Below are positions 12,484-22,330 of a DNA stretch of 64,000 nt, in pieces (positions within the stretch are counted from its first letter, which is position 1; each line of letters starts with the position of its first letter). The notes under the pieces were generated by a model that was given only the letters and a program-made list of their open reading frames with translations, searched no databases and was not told where the DNA came from. The stretch comes from Atherix ibis (lineage: Eukaryota; Arthropoda; Insecta; Diptera; Athericidae). The stretch is from positions 31,074,167 through 31,138,166 of the forward strand of contig OY282610.1 in NCBI GenBank assembly GCA_958298945.1. Reading direction: 5' to 3'. A program made the position numbers and the translations under genes.

Positions 12484-12620
12484 TAAACATCTCCAATTCG
12501 TTTATAATATCCTCTACGGTGATGGTAGGATATAGATTTCGGACTAAAAATTGAATGGTTTGTCCTTTGTGGCCTGATAAGTGTAGAAATGCGCTCTTTT
12601 ATTTTGTCCAAGTTTCGAAT

Positions 12621-13619
12621 AAATCAGTTTTTTTTACTGATTTTTTTATTGATCATTTTTTACAGATCAGATATATGTTCTGCTCATTCACTCATCAGCT
12701 GAGTTAAACACTGTTAATTCTGACTTATTATTATTATTATTATTATTTTATTTAATTTTGTTAAATGTTTATATCAAAATTTGTAAATGTATATGTATAT
12801 ATAAAACTACACTGAATATAGTCACACTGATTACTTCTTAAAATTATAGTCTAATTTTATGAAACGATTTATTAAAGTTTTTCTAATAAACAATTTATTA
12901 AAGCTTTCGAATTTTATGTGGTTCTCAATCATATGTGTTTTTAACTAGTTATTAATAAGCATTTTTTCAGAAAATGCATATTTTTTCTCATTTATTTGTA
13001 TTAAAAAATATAAATTATTTTTTATTTAAATATTATAGCTATATCAAGGTATCATTTTATAATTTTATTTCACTAATGAACGTTTGTGTAAGTAAATTTT
13101 AAATTTTTATTTGCTTCTGAATATTTAATATTCTTGTATTTTTATGTTAGCGGACAAAGAATGTCACTTTGTGTTAGGTCTTGGGGGACAAAAAATGTGA
13201 CATAGAAAAGCTCAGAAGCAACAGAAATCCCTTCTTCCGAAACAAAAACTCATCAATGGAAAAGGCTGTATGACAGGAGTTATTTTTATGCGGCCCATAA
13301 AAGTGTCTCCAATATCCACTCAGATACGAACTATCCTTTCGACGATCTGACCGTACAAGAGTTCTTAGTGGTTCCTTATTTTCTGTATTTTTTTATATTG
13401 AAAATCTCCTTTCTCTGTTTCTCGGTTATCCAAAAATTCTTTTTACTATCGAAAAAACGAATATTTCCTGTATTATACAATAACTTTTTGTAAATCAAAC
13501 TCACGGATTCACCAAGCTTAAATGAAAACTTGATGGCGCATTTACAATATCGTAAATTTCGAGGCCACTGTATATTAACCTTCCGATAAGGATTTTCAAG
13601 GAGCGCAATAGACAAAGAA
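12621..13619. other. AT-rich stretch with a (TTA)n microsatellite, no assigned gene
   Basis: A TTA microsatellite lies at about 12725-12747. A 91-residue minus-strand open frame at 13376-13651 (MYISRLKKIFPSLSIALLEN start) has no motif I recognise. It lies just downstream of the jockey scrap and may be an unrecognised repeat. Confidence 0.5.
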
Positions 13620-13713
13620 GGGAAAATTTTTTTTAAACGGGAAATATACAAAGATCACGTGCATAAAATGTGGCATCGAGAATTTTACAAATGAATTTGG
13701 ATTATACGAACTA

Positions 13714-15005
13714 CGAGGGTCATTCAACAAGCACTTAGCCTCACCGCCCGATGGAAATGCTATCACAAAATAAACTTACAATCGTGCAGTACATTCCTTA
13801 AGTAGCCTACTGTCAAAGGTTCAATCGATTTCCTTTATTAGTTTTGTTTTGAGAGCCTTTGAAAGCGAGCGTGTCGGTCGGTTGCACAAAAATGGAAAAA
13901 GAACAATATCGTTCGGTGATTAGATTCTTGTTTTTGGAAGGAAAAACGCGCAGCGAATTCAAAAATCGCTTGGATGCTGTGTATGGTGACTCTTCTCCTT
14001 TGATGGCGACCGTCAAGAATTGGTTCAACGAGTTTGTTCGTGGCCGCACGTCGGTTTTTGATGAGCCACGCCCAGATGCCCCGAAAACGGCTGCTACGGA
14101 GGAAAACGTTAAAAAAGTCCACGATCTCGTATTGACAGACCGTCGATTGAAGGTTCACGAGATAGCTGAGACTGTGGGCATCGCAGTAGGAACGGTGCAT
14201 CATATTCTACCCGAAGAACTGGGCATCAGAAAGCTGTCGGCGCGATGGGTGCCGTCTTTGCTCACACCGGAAAACAAGCGCAACCGTGAGACCACATCGG
14301 CGACGTCTTTGGCGCTATTTCAGCGCAATCCAGCGGAGTTCTTGCGTCGTTTCGTGACCGTCGACGAAACATGGATTCACTGGTACACACCAGAGACCAA
14401 GGGACAGTCGAAACAGTGGACTTCACCCGGCGAACGTGCTCCGAAGAAGGCGAAGACTGTTCGATCGGCCGGAAAGGTGATGGCCACCGTTTTCTGGGAT
14501 TCACAAGGTGTGATCCACATCGATTACCTCGAGAAGGGTAAAACAATCCAAGGGCGCTACTATGCTGACTTATTGGGCCGATTTGACGTCGAATTGAAGA
14601 AAAAGCGGCCCCGCTTTGCGAAGAAACAAGTGCTGTTCCACCACGACAACGCGCCGGCTCACACCTCCGCCGTCGCCATGGCCAAATTGGTCGAATTGCG
14701 CTACGAATTGCTGCCCCATCCACCGTACTCTCCAGATTTGGCCCCTTGTGACTACTTTTTGTTTCCAAACCTGAAAAAATCACTCGCCGGGAATAGATTT
14801 GGGTCGAATGAGGAGGTCATCGTCGCCACGGAGGCCTATTTTGCTTCCCTCGAGAAAGTGTATTTTTTGGACGGGTTAAAAAAGTTAGAGCATCGCTCAG
14901 CCAAGTGTATCGAGCTTCAAGGAGATTATGTGGAAAAACAAATTGCCACCTTTCCAAAATTTTCGTTTTTCTTTTGTAGGCTAAGTACTTGTTGAATGAC
15001 CCTCG
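13714..15005 (+). mobile_element. mariner B2, complete copy with an uninterrupted transposase
   Basis: Flanking TAs are at 13712-13713 and 15006-15007. Ends are CGAGGGTCATTCAACAAGCA (left) and CGAGGGTCATTCAACAAGTA (right, reverse strand). They differ at one position in about 28 bp. Length is 1292 bp, the same as B4. It is the only mariner here with both ends, an open frame and a full catalytic triad. Confidence 0.95.
13892..14995 (+). CDS. mariner B2 transposase, uninterrupted DD34D frame
   Basis: Predicted 367-residue transposase that would bind the inverted repeats and move the element between TA sites. The start at 13892 (MEKEQYRSV) matches family members; an upstream in-frame ATG at 13859 only extends into UTR. 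The paired helix-turn-helix region spans residues 1-110. The linker is at 119-124. Catalytic aspartates are D158 (VDETWIHWY), D252 (HHDNAPAH) and D287 (YSPDLAPCDYF), with 34 residues between the last two. Oddities: the linker reads WVPSLL where other copies have WVPRLL, and ILPEE replaces ILHEE. The family stop after GDYVEK (residue 349) has become CAA, so translation runs 18 codons on through the right terminal repeat. Activity is plausible but unproven. Confidence 0.9.
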   Translation: MEKEQYRSVIRFLFLEGKTRSEFKNRLDAVYGDSSPLMATVKNWFNEFVRGRTSVFDEPRPDAPKTAATEENVKKVHDLVLTDRRLKVHEIAETVGIAVGTVHHILPEELGIRKLSARWVPSLLTPENKRNRETTSATSLALFQRNPAEFLRRFVTVDETWIHWYTPETKGQSKQWTSPGERAPKKAKTVRSAGKVMATVFWDSQGVIHIDYLEKGKTIQGRYYADLLGRFDVELKKKRPRFAKKQVLFHHDNAPAHTSAVAMAKLVELRYELLPHPPYSPDLAPCDYFLFPNLKKSLAGNRFGSNEEVIVATEAYFASLEKVYFLDGLKKLEHRSAKCIELQGDYVEKQIATFPKFSFFFCRLSTC

Positions 15006-15130
15006 TAGATGCGATAGGAATTGAGACGTTTCGTTGTACCTGAAAGTTCGAATCAATACGTGTAAGTCCAAATTGGTTTTTGGTCCATAATGTGTTTCCT
15101 AGATTAATCTCTTGTCTAGATGAGATGCTA

Positions 15131-16789
15131 AGTTACACACTTTCGTAGAATCCTTGTTGCCATTAAGGTATAAAGTAGTGGATGGCTTTTAAAAAAAAGT
15201 AAAAGTAATATGAGTACTTTTCAATTAAATTAATATAATTACTTCTTATACTTCTAGTAACATTGACAATAGAATAAATATTGTAAATGATATTGAATGA
15301 ATTAATCCAAAATATAAATTATTTTCGCTTTTTAATTTCTTTTCTGCTCTGCTCTTTAATAAAGATGTTACTTTTTCTTTAATAGTTCGAAGTCTTATCA
15401 AAATTAAGAATATATTTTAATAAAGAAAATTGGTAGCGTAGTCATGATTGAGTTGAATAAAAAATCCATCCAAATGCATAAGTGCATTAGAAGTCTTATC
15501 AAAAATATATCAATTTATATTTTCTAATTAGAAATTTCATAATTTTTTAACATGTTAATGAATAGATTTTTATTTATTCATAAATCAAATGTTTTTACAG
15601 ACATTTTTTCCCAAATATATACGAGTATATCCCAATTCCACCGCATATATAATACGGTGGATGTATATAAATACGCTAGTGTGTATATTTTCTCCATTAA
15701 CATTTTAATCATATCGATCGATAAATGTTTACGACTACTTTAATTTCAATCCACAAATGTATCAATATAAATGCAAACATTTCTGGAATTATGGGAGCAG
15801 AAAATCTAATGAGCAGAAAAATTCCTCGAGTTTTTGCAGATGGAAAATTTTACCCCACAGTATCGACCATAAGTATATTAATGAAGTTATTCCAATAATC
15901 TTTAGGAATATATCTTATACGAGTACTCATTCGTATTTGGGAATAAATACTCTTAATATTATGTAAATGTCAATCTTTGTATATATTACTTTTACATCTA
16001 AGGACAACAAGGATATTACAAATTTAAAGGAAATATTTTTAAATAAAATCATTTTTATAATTTATTTTCAAAAGAATTAGTATCAATCATTTTCCAATGA
16101 TAATTGAATTGCTTGAATACATTTATAAAATTTCTTATATCAATTTATATAAATAATAAGAAATCTCTAAGATAAATATTAGATGTAAATATTTTATATT
16201 AAGGGATAAAATTTTGCATTTCGTGTCCCTTTACATTAGAATCATTCTAACCAGTCTTTCCAGTTGGCGTCAACACTATTGATATTCAGAAAAATCTTAA
16301 CAATATTCTATAAATAAAATCGATAAAACCAACATAGCGTCATAAAGAAAAATTGACAGTCAACGTGCACTTATGGTAGGTGTCAAATGACAAAAAAAAA
16401 ACTAAAAAAAAAAACAACACATGCAAATGAAAATATGTCAGAGACGGTATTTGAAATATGCAAAAATTCCTTCAAAATATTTAATATCACTTCAAGAAAA
16501 TCTCCAAATTTTATTAAATGTGTACAGATTCTAAAAGATCTACGAAATATTCTTTAATAAAATATTTTTTTTTCATTTTCAAATAATAAAAATTTACTAA
16601 TTGTGGTACTGTAATTATGTAAAAGTTCATTTAACACTAAACTTTTAAGGGCTTCTGATGAGTTATACAATTTGCGCATTGGAAAGTAAAAAATACTTTC
16701 AAATAAGATTTTTACTCAATTTAGATTTATTTTTTCTTTTTCTATATTATCAAAATTTTATCATTATGAATAAATATAATATAATCGAA
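15131..16789. other. AT-rich stretch with no recognisable gene
   Basis: Short low-complexity open frames only (15552-15743, 15757-15966, 16658-16873 plus). None carries a motif I recognise. Confidence 0.6.
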
Positions 16790-17045
16790 ATGATTGTCAC
16801 AAGAAAAATTCTTCCAGGAATTCACCCTTTGGAGATAATTTATGATGAATTGTTCGCGTATTTCGCACTGTAAATTTTGCCATGTTTTTAATTGATTATT
16901 TATTATCTTAATTGATATTAATTTTTATATGAATTTCTAAAAAAAATCCAACAACGTCACATCGCACGAACTTGGAGGCCAATTAACATGACCAAATCTT
17001 GAAATAACGCATTCTATGAACTTTTTACATAATAAAGTGAAAATT
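16790..17045 (-). pseudogene. DD41D mariner C-terminal fragment
   Basis: The minus strand from 17020 reads VISRFGHVNWPPSSCDV, TLLDFF, then a stop. This is the characteristic block ending at the third catalytic aspartate of DD41D mariners (compare ISRNCDIDWPPRSCDL in the copy at 48.4 kb). Toward 16810 a more diverged stretch could be the C-terminus. No catalytic core upstream is present, because the sequence is cut by mariner E1 at about 17050. Confidence 0.65.
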
Positions 17046-17050
17046 TTTCA

Positions 17051-17945
17051 TGGTTGTTCGGAAAGTAATATAATTTTTTCCCAACAGAGGACTTAATTAT
17101 ATTTTTTCACAACCAACTTCACACTTAAGCCGCATAATCATATGTATTTTGACAGTTGACATAGCAAAGCTTACTGGTGTAAAATTCGATTGATTCTGCA
17201 TAGTAGTTTTTGGTTGATACGCTTTTAAATATGGAAAATGAAAAACAGCATTTTTGGAATATTTTACTTTTTTTACTATAGAAAAGATAAAAATGCTGTT
17301 CAAGTAAGAAACAAATTATCCGATGGAAAAGTTGTGTTAAGTGACCGCCAGTGCCAAAACTGGTTTGCAAAATTTCGATCCGGCAATTTGGATGTCGAAG
17401 ATGTACCACGTTCTGGAAGGTCAGTTGAAGTTGATGAAGATACAATAAAGGCGAATAACAACTCGTGAGATCGCTGAGAGATTAAATTTATCGAATACGA
17501 TCGTTCATGATCATTTGAAATGACTAAGTTTAATCTCAAAGCTCCACAAAGGTTTCCTCATCTTCTTACGGAAAAAAATTTGTGCCACTCGCATTTACGT
17601 TTGTGATTTGCTTCTCAAACGCCAAGTGAATGATCCATTTTTGAAGCGTATCATCATTGGGGACGCAAAATGGGTTGTCTACAATAATGAAAAGATGATG
17701 AAAAGGCTCAAAGTACTTCGAAAGTAAATATTCATCAAAAAAAGGTTATGCTATCTGTTTGGTTGGATTTCAAAGAAATCATTTATTTTGAGCTTTTACC
17801 GAGCAATACAACGATCAATTTTGATGTGTACTGTCATCAGTTGGACAAATTGAATAATTTACTTAAAGAAAAAAGGCTTGAATAAAATATTAATTCACTA
17901 TAAAAAAATCGTCTTTCATTTTTATACAATAAAAAAAATTACATA
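17051..17945 (+). mobile_element. mariner E1, internally deleted copy
   Basis: The left end GGTTGTTCGGAAAGTAATAT and the 5' UTR to 17230 closely match the mirror-image copy E2 (right side, 60390-60570). The right end keeps the E2 3' UTR (CGTCTTTCATTTTTATA at 17909), but its terminal repeat has decayed. The element is about 895 bp against 1258 bp for E2, because the last third of the transposase gene is gone. Flanking TAs are no longer clear. Confidence 0.75.
17231..17880 (+). pseudogene. mariner E1 transposase, truncated and frameshifted
   Basis: Starts MENEKQHFWNI and shifts frame near 17270. It continues KDKNAVQVRNKL, CQNWFAKFRSGNLDVEDVPR and RSGRSVEVDEDTIKA, the N-terminal DNA-binding region. 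The middle is visible only as scattered blocks (HLLTEKNLCHSH; WGRKMGCLQ, where the first catalytic site WGDEKWVVY should be). The part after MLSVWLDFKEIIYFELL stops at LNNLLKEKR and joins the 3' UTR directly. The second and third catalytic aspartates are therefore absent. Confidence 0.8.
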
Positions 17946-17959
17946 TGCAAATTCTAAAA

Positions 17960-18780
17960 CTTTAACTTTAGTCCAAAAATATACGGCCATACCGCTCAAA
18001 ATTGATAATGACGGTCTCTGCTTTAATAACACCACCAAACTGAAATGCACATCAGACAGTCAGTTTTTATGGATACAAAGGCTTTTTACAGTTAATTGTA
18101 GATTTTTAGTCAGCAATTTTGTCCAACCCATCGAATACAGGTGGAGTCGGAAGCGACTGGCGAGCAAGATTTTTTGTCTTGCGAGCAAGATTTCGCATAT
18201 GTTTTGGCGTCGCTCCATCTGCCTTTCGTTCAATTCATGCGGCACCTATTTTCCGATCTTTTCAATCTTCCCCATGCCACTCATACGCATGGAAATTAAT
18301 GGTTGAGTAATACGCAATTGCTGCGCGAGCATTTTAGGCGATTGGGTATCGTCTTCATCCAAAAGAGCCTGCAATTGATGGTCCTCAACTTTCCTAGGCC
18401 GATTTTCACGCTTCTTGTCCCACAAGTCAAAATTGCCGTCTTTGATCCGACGAAACCAATCTCGACACGTTGTTTCCGATAAAACACTATCACCATAGGC
18501 GTCCATAAGCATTCGATGTGATTCGGCAACCGATTTCTTCAAATTGAAGCAAAAAAGCACAGCTTCCCGCGTGTGCTCTTTTTCTGGCACAAAACTAGAC
18601 ATGATTACCAAAGGAAAAATATATGTTGTTGTACAAAATTGCTGACAATGTGCACTGATTAATGTTGACAGATGTCAATCATGTTGACTCATCAAAAAAA
18701 GTATGGCGTGCCCATGGTAGCTTAATACGCTCACTAACGCCATCTATGACCAAACAGCGGATTTAAGCTTATATACCTGT
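17960..18780 (-). mobile_element. mauritiana-subfamily mariner (Mos1-like), 3' truncated
   Basis: The right end reads ACAGGTATATAAGCTTAAAT on the minus strand, next to a TA at 18781-18782. The element lacks its 3' part and terminal repeat and abuts mariner E1 on the left. Two copies of GCGAGCAAGATTT at 18160-18196 form a small tandem duplication inside it. Confidence 0.75.
17990..18602 (-). pseudogene. Mos1-like mariner transposase, N-terminal half
   Basis: From the ATG at 18602 the protein reads MSSFVPEKEHTREAVLFCF, followed by blocks typical of the mauritiana subfamily: LKKSVAESHRMLMDAYGD, the second helix-turn-helix LQALLDEDDTQSPKMLA, and the linker WVPHELNERQMERRQN. The linker lies in a different frame from the first 121 residues, so a frameshift sits near 18246. 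After EILLARQK the sequence is scrambled by a small duplication, and no DEKW catalytic motif is readable. A weak match (GGVIKAETVIINFERY) near 18000 may be the segment after the first catalytic residue. Confidence 0.8.
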
Positions 18781-18782
18781 TA

Positions 18783-20198
18783 TCTGACGAAAACGTTCCA
18801 AAAGACTTTTCCAAGAGTTTCCGAAATCAAAAACATTTTTGTACTGTGATAGTTTAATCATTTTAGCAATGATCATAAGTAAAGTAGAAATTCTTAAAAA
18901 AAAAAAATATTGAAAACCTTTTCTTGAATGTAAAAAAAAACTAATAGAAAAATTATCTTTTCGGAACAAATTAACGTAAAATGAATAAAATAAATTATAT
19001 TATCGAATTAATTTAAAAATTACTTTAATATTTTTTTTCAAAATTACTTAAAAATTTCTTATCAGAAAATTCGTTTTATGTTCACATCCCCAACAAACTG
19101 ATTACAAGGGAAACAAATTCTGACACTTGAAAATATAAAAGTTTCTATCTAAAAAATGATATTTGTTATCAGAAATAAATTCCGATATTAGTTAAACCAA
19201 ATTTAGAAGGAAACAATACAATACAATAATAAGATTTATCAACAAAATCACGAGATATCTTGTCAACGTTAGGACCGAACTCAAATATTTAACCATCACC
19301 CTATAGATATAGAGAAGTGGCTCAATCCTCTATAATAGGTCTCGGTTATCATATGTCAGTTATCTTTTATCTTTTTTTTCTTTTCTTTTTTTAAAAAAAA
19401 AGGAAGAGAAAACAAATGTTGTAAATAAAGATTATGAAAAATAGTATAAAGACATAAATAGTCCAAATACAATATATTGAAAGATTTTGGCATCATTGAA
19501 ATTATGGCGATGCTATTTTTCACTTTTTATATCCTTGTTGATTTGTTTTTGGTATTTTCTTTTGAATATTTAACGAACTGTGATATTAGTTATAATATTG
19601 TGGAAATAATATTTATTATTATACATTAATAGATTAAATTTAAAAGTGGTTTTTTTCCTCGAATATTTAAATAAATAATAAATAATGTGAAGAATATAAC
19701 AAAAACATAAAAGTTATTTGTTAAGAAAAGGTGGCAGCCCCTGAGGATATGAAATTTTTTTTTGAGGGATATTTCACCATTTTGGCAGATGTCAAATTGA
19801 AAGTTATTAAATAGGATTATTTTCTAAATATTTAAAATGATAAGTGTTATTCCAATATTTTTAGAGAAAGGTATTGCTGGATAGGCAGGTTTCAAGTCTG
19901 GCTTTCCTCCATCTCTGAGTTTGCCTCTGTGATTTTTCCACCAACTCTATGAGCTCATTTAGTAAAATACTCATATGATCTAATATCCACCGAAGTCCTG
20001 TATGTTTATTTTAAAACGAAATATAGCGAATGTGGTCCAGAATAGGGTTGTTCTTTATACCTTTTATTGAGGGCGAAACAGTATAAATAAAAATGTTCTT
20101 ATAAGTTTTTCTCTGATGGGCATTAAAAGTAACTGCATAACAAAGAAAACTTGGATGACCCAAAGTTCGATATAATATGACGCGGCCATAAAACCATG
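18783..20198. other. No recognisable gene
   Basis: Mostly AT-rich. A more complex patch at 19860-20198 includes a 67-residue minus-strand open frame (20011-20214) I do not recognise. It may be an unidentified repeat. Confidence 0.5.
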
Positions 20199-20200
20199 TA

Positions 20201-21449
20201 CGAGGGTCGTTCAATAAGTCCTTAGAAAAAGATGGAAAAAAACTGTTTTTAAAAAAAAAAAAATTTTATTTTTAACATAATCGACTTCTAGCTCTATACA
20301 CTTTTTCCAACCGTTTTTCCAAAATGTTTATCCCGTCCAAAAAATAGGATTTCGGAAGTTCTGCAAAATACTCATCCGTTTGAGCAATGACGTCCTCGTT
20401 GGAAGTGAACCGTCGTCCGCCAAGCCATTTCTTCAGATTGGGGAAAAGCAAATAGTCACTCGGGGCCAAATCTGGTGAATAAGCGGGATGCTGCAGCAAT
20501 TCCATTCTCAATTCCACAATTTTGGCCATGGAAACAGCGCAGATATGCACACGCGCATTGTCCTGATGCAAGAGGATTTTTTTCTTCTTCAGATGGGGGC
20601 GTTTCTCTTTGATTTCCTCGCTTAACCGTTGCAATAACAACGTGTAATACGCTCCTGTTATTGTTTTTCCTTTTTCCAAGTAGTCGATAAAAATAATGCC
20701 CTGCGAATCCCAAAAAACCGTGGCCAACACCTTGCCGGCCGATGGTACAGTTTTTGCGTTCTTCGGAGCCCGTTCACCCTTGAAAATCCACTGTGATGAT
20801 TGTCTCTTCGTTTCTGGAGTGTAGTAGTGTATCCAGGTTTCGTTCACAGTTAAATATCGACGAAGGAATTCGGCAGGATTGCGATAAAAGAGTGCCAACA
20901 TAGCCTCAGAGTCCACTACACGATTGCGCTTATTCTCCTCTGAGAGCAAACGCGGCACCCATCTTGCCGAAATTTTTTTCACAGACAATTTTTCATGCAA
21001 AATTGAAGCGACTGTACCTTGTGATATGCCCGTGGCCTCAACTAATTCGCGCACTTTAATTCGCCGATCGTTCAAAATCAGATCGTGGATTTTGTCGATG
21101 ATTTCAGGAGTAGACACCTCAACTGGGCGTCCTGAACGATGTTCATCTTTTGTGGATGAACGGCCACGTTTAAATTCATTCACCCAATTGTAAACCGTCG
21201 CAAACACAGGTGCAGATGTGCCATGAACTGCATCCAACTCGGCTTTGATTTCTTTCGGGCTTAAGCCTTTCAAATGAAGATGTTTGATGACAGCCCTAAA
21301 CTCGCTTTTTTCCATTGTTATGCACAAATAAAAGTCGTTAACTTTAATCGACCTACGCTATGGATCGATCTGAAATTTTGACAGCTTTCTTTACCGACAC
21401 TTCAAGCGCAATTTCTTAGATTTTCTAAGGACTTATTGAACGACCCTCG
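20201..21449 (-). mobile_element. mariner A2, full-length copy with perfect 29-bp ends
   Basis: TAs at 20199-20200 and 21450-21451 flank the element. Both ends read CGAGGGTCGTTCAATAAGTC followed by CTTAGAAAA, 29 identical bases. Length is 1249 bp. Its ends and frame are the best kept of family A, so it is probably the youngest A copy here. Confidence 0.95.
20272..21315 (-). pseudogene. mariner A2 transposase, near-full-length but catalytically altered
   Basis: Starts MEKSEFRAVIKHLHLKG. It keeps the helix-turn-helix region, the linker WVPRLL at residues 119-124, D252 (HQDNARVHI) and D287 (YSPDLAPSDY), spacing 34. The first catalytic position, residue 158, reads VNETWIHYY: Asp to Asn, expected to abolish strand cleavage. 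A one-base insertion near 20305 shifts the last 14 residues (VYRARSRLC instead of CIELKGDYVEK). The copy should still be a good substrate for a related transposase. Confidence 0.9.
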
Positions 21450-21701
21450 TACTGGATAACAGCAAAGGCTGCTTCATCATCATCTACGGCCGTATCCCTA
21501 AAAATTAGAATAGTATCTGTTATTAAGCTTTTGGAAAAAAAAGTATTCTATATAGAAACTGCTCAGTTCAGTTGATATATTCAGTATAAACTTTTGATCA
21601 GATATTACGATTGTACAGATTTCGACTTTAAAAATTTGTTTTATGTTGTTTTTTTTTTGACAAAAATATATTTTGTTGCTATTTTGAAAAAAAATGATGA
21701 G

Positions 21702-22330
21702 GGCAGTCTGATAAGTCAATGACAAATGAATGAAAGAACTACTTTATTTAACAAAAATTAGTTTGTCTTCCTTAAGCTTAATTTACATCGCCAAAAAATA
21801 TTTTATCTTTTTCGATCGGTACACTTCACCATGCATTATTTCACCTTCTTTTATTATGATATGTCAAACTCTTTAACTGTGGGTGGGAAAGAGCATAAAT
21901 TTACAATGTAATTCTACTAACTTTGCTGTTGCACTTGCACAGATGCATTGTTACGATAAATCATAATTTTTTTTTGCCAAAGCAATTGTCTTGATTGCAT
22001 TATTTACCTACCCGTTTTAAATTTTTCTTTATAATATTTCTTGTCGAGAAAACCATTTTTGGTAGTAGAGGTCCATTGTTTTCACTATGCTTAACATAGG
22101 TTTCTGATGTATAATTGTGAATCCATGTTTCAGCAATAATTCTGAATCGATGCTAAAATTAATTTGGATAACGCTTAAAAATGTCCAAAATAAAATCTAT
22201 GAGGTGTTAGCAAACGTCTCAACTAACTCGGTATCTTACTCAATCCTAAAATATCACTTTTATTCGATGGTCTTTTAAAGCGATATCATAGATTTTATAA
22301 TTAGGTGATTCCCTAAATTAGATCACAATA
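21702..22330 (-). pseudogene. Old degenerate mariner
   Basis: The minus strand reads IYDIALKDHRIK near 22280, then ILDIFKRYPN, then HRFRIIAETWIHNYTSET near 22140. These correspond to IHKIILNDRKVK, LELFKRNKPEF and VTMDETWLRHYTSE of mariner C at 24-25 kb. The first catalytic Asp is replaced (AETW). A long deletion follows. The second site appears as IYRNNASVQ near 21965, in place of HQDNAP. A left end resembling GGCAGTCTGATAAGTC lies at 21705, but the right end is not identifiable. Confidence 0.65.

Larger units (their letters stand above)
10690..12610 (-). pseudogene. jockey ORF1 (gag-like) relic, interrupted by a mariner
   Basis: ORF1 packages the element RNA. The 5' part at 12486-12610 reads TKDKPFNF, then VRNLYPTITVEDIINELE. 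The 3' part at 10703-11122 reads FELETLVYTKIKVEEPYP, then HTKVYCQQKPKHIKCAGEH. The latter is the zinc-knuckle region, with its first two cysteines missing (EQYNKYPENRH where CxxC is expected). Joining the two flanks at a single TA gives an uninterrupted ELEMFSHEVTSISNIN across the mariner insertion point. At least one frameshift lies near 12540. Confidence 0.8.
8610..12620 (-). mobile_element. jockey-clade non-LTR retrotransposon with traces of both ORFs, split by mariner B1
   Basis: The element runs right to left: ORF1 (gag-like) from about 12610 to 10690, then ORF2 (endonuclease and reverse transcriptase) from about 10640 to 8610. Mariner B1 (11201-12483) interrupts ORF1. Without it the jockey part is about 2.7 kb, shortened by deletions in the endonuclease and RT regions. 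No poly(A) tail or target duplication is visible at the left end. The better preserved RT at 31.7-33.6 kb is the closest relative in the window. Confidence 0.8.
13620..15130 (-). mobile_element. jockey 3' fragment split by mariner B2
   Basis: Right of the mariner (15008-15090) the minus strand reads KPIWTYTY, FELSGTTKRLNSYRI. Left of it (13620-13711) it continues SKFICKILDATFYARD. Joined at one TA, the block aligns ungapped to TKRSDSYHVQALQSKILRK and DAPFYIRK of the jockey copy at 42.0 kb. Several codons are now stops. The outer limits are approximate. Confidence 0.65.

Noticed and set aside
13376..13651. A 91-residue minus-strand open frame next to the B2 host fragment
   Set aside because: I tried to read it as a jockey continuation or a Tc1 piece and could not. 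It is kept only as unassigned sequence.
14262..14783. A 173-residue open frame antisense to the B2 transposase
   Set aside because: It mirrors the transposase codons, recurs antisense in every B copy, and has low-complexity R/S/P composition typical of shadow frames.
20011..20214. A jockey scrap beside mariner A2, suggested by CCCAAAGTTCGATAT
   Set aside because: Similarity to the jockey block CCCCAAAGTTCTAGACC is too short, and the surrounding sequence does not follow.
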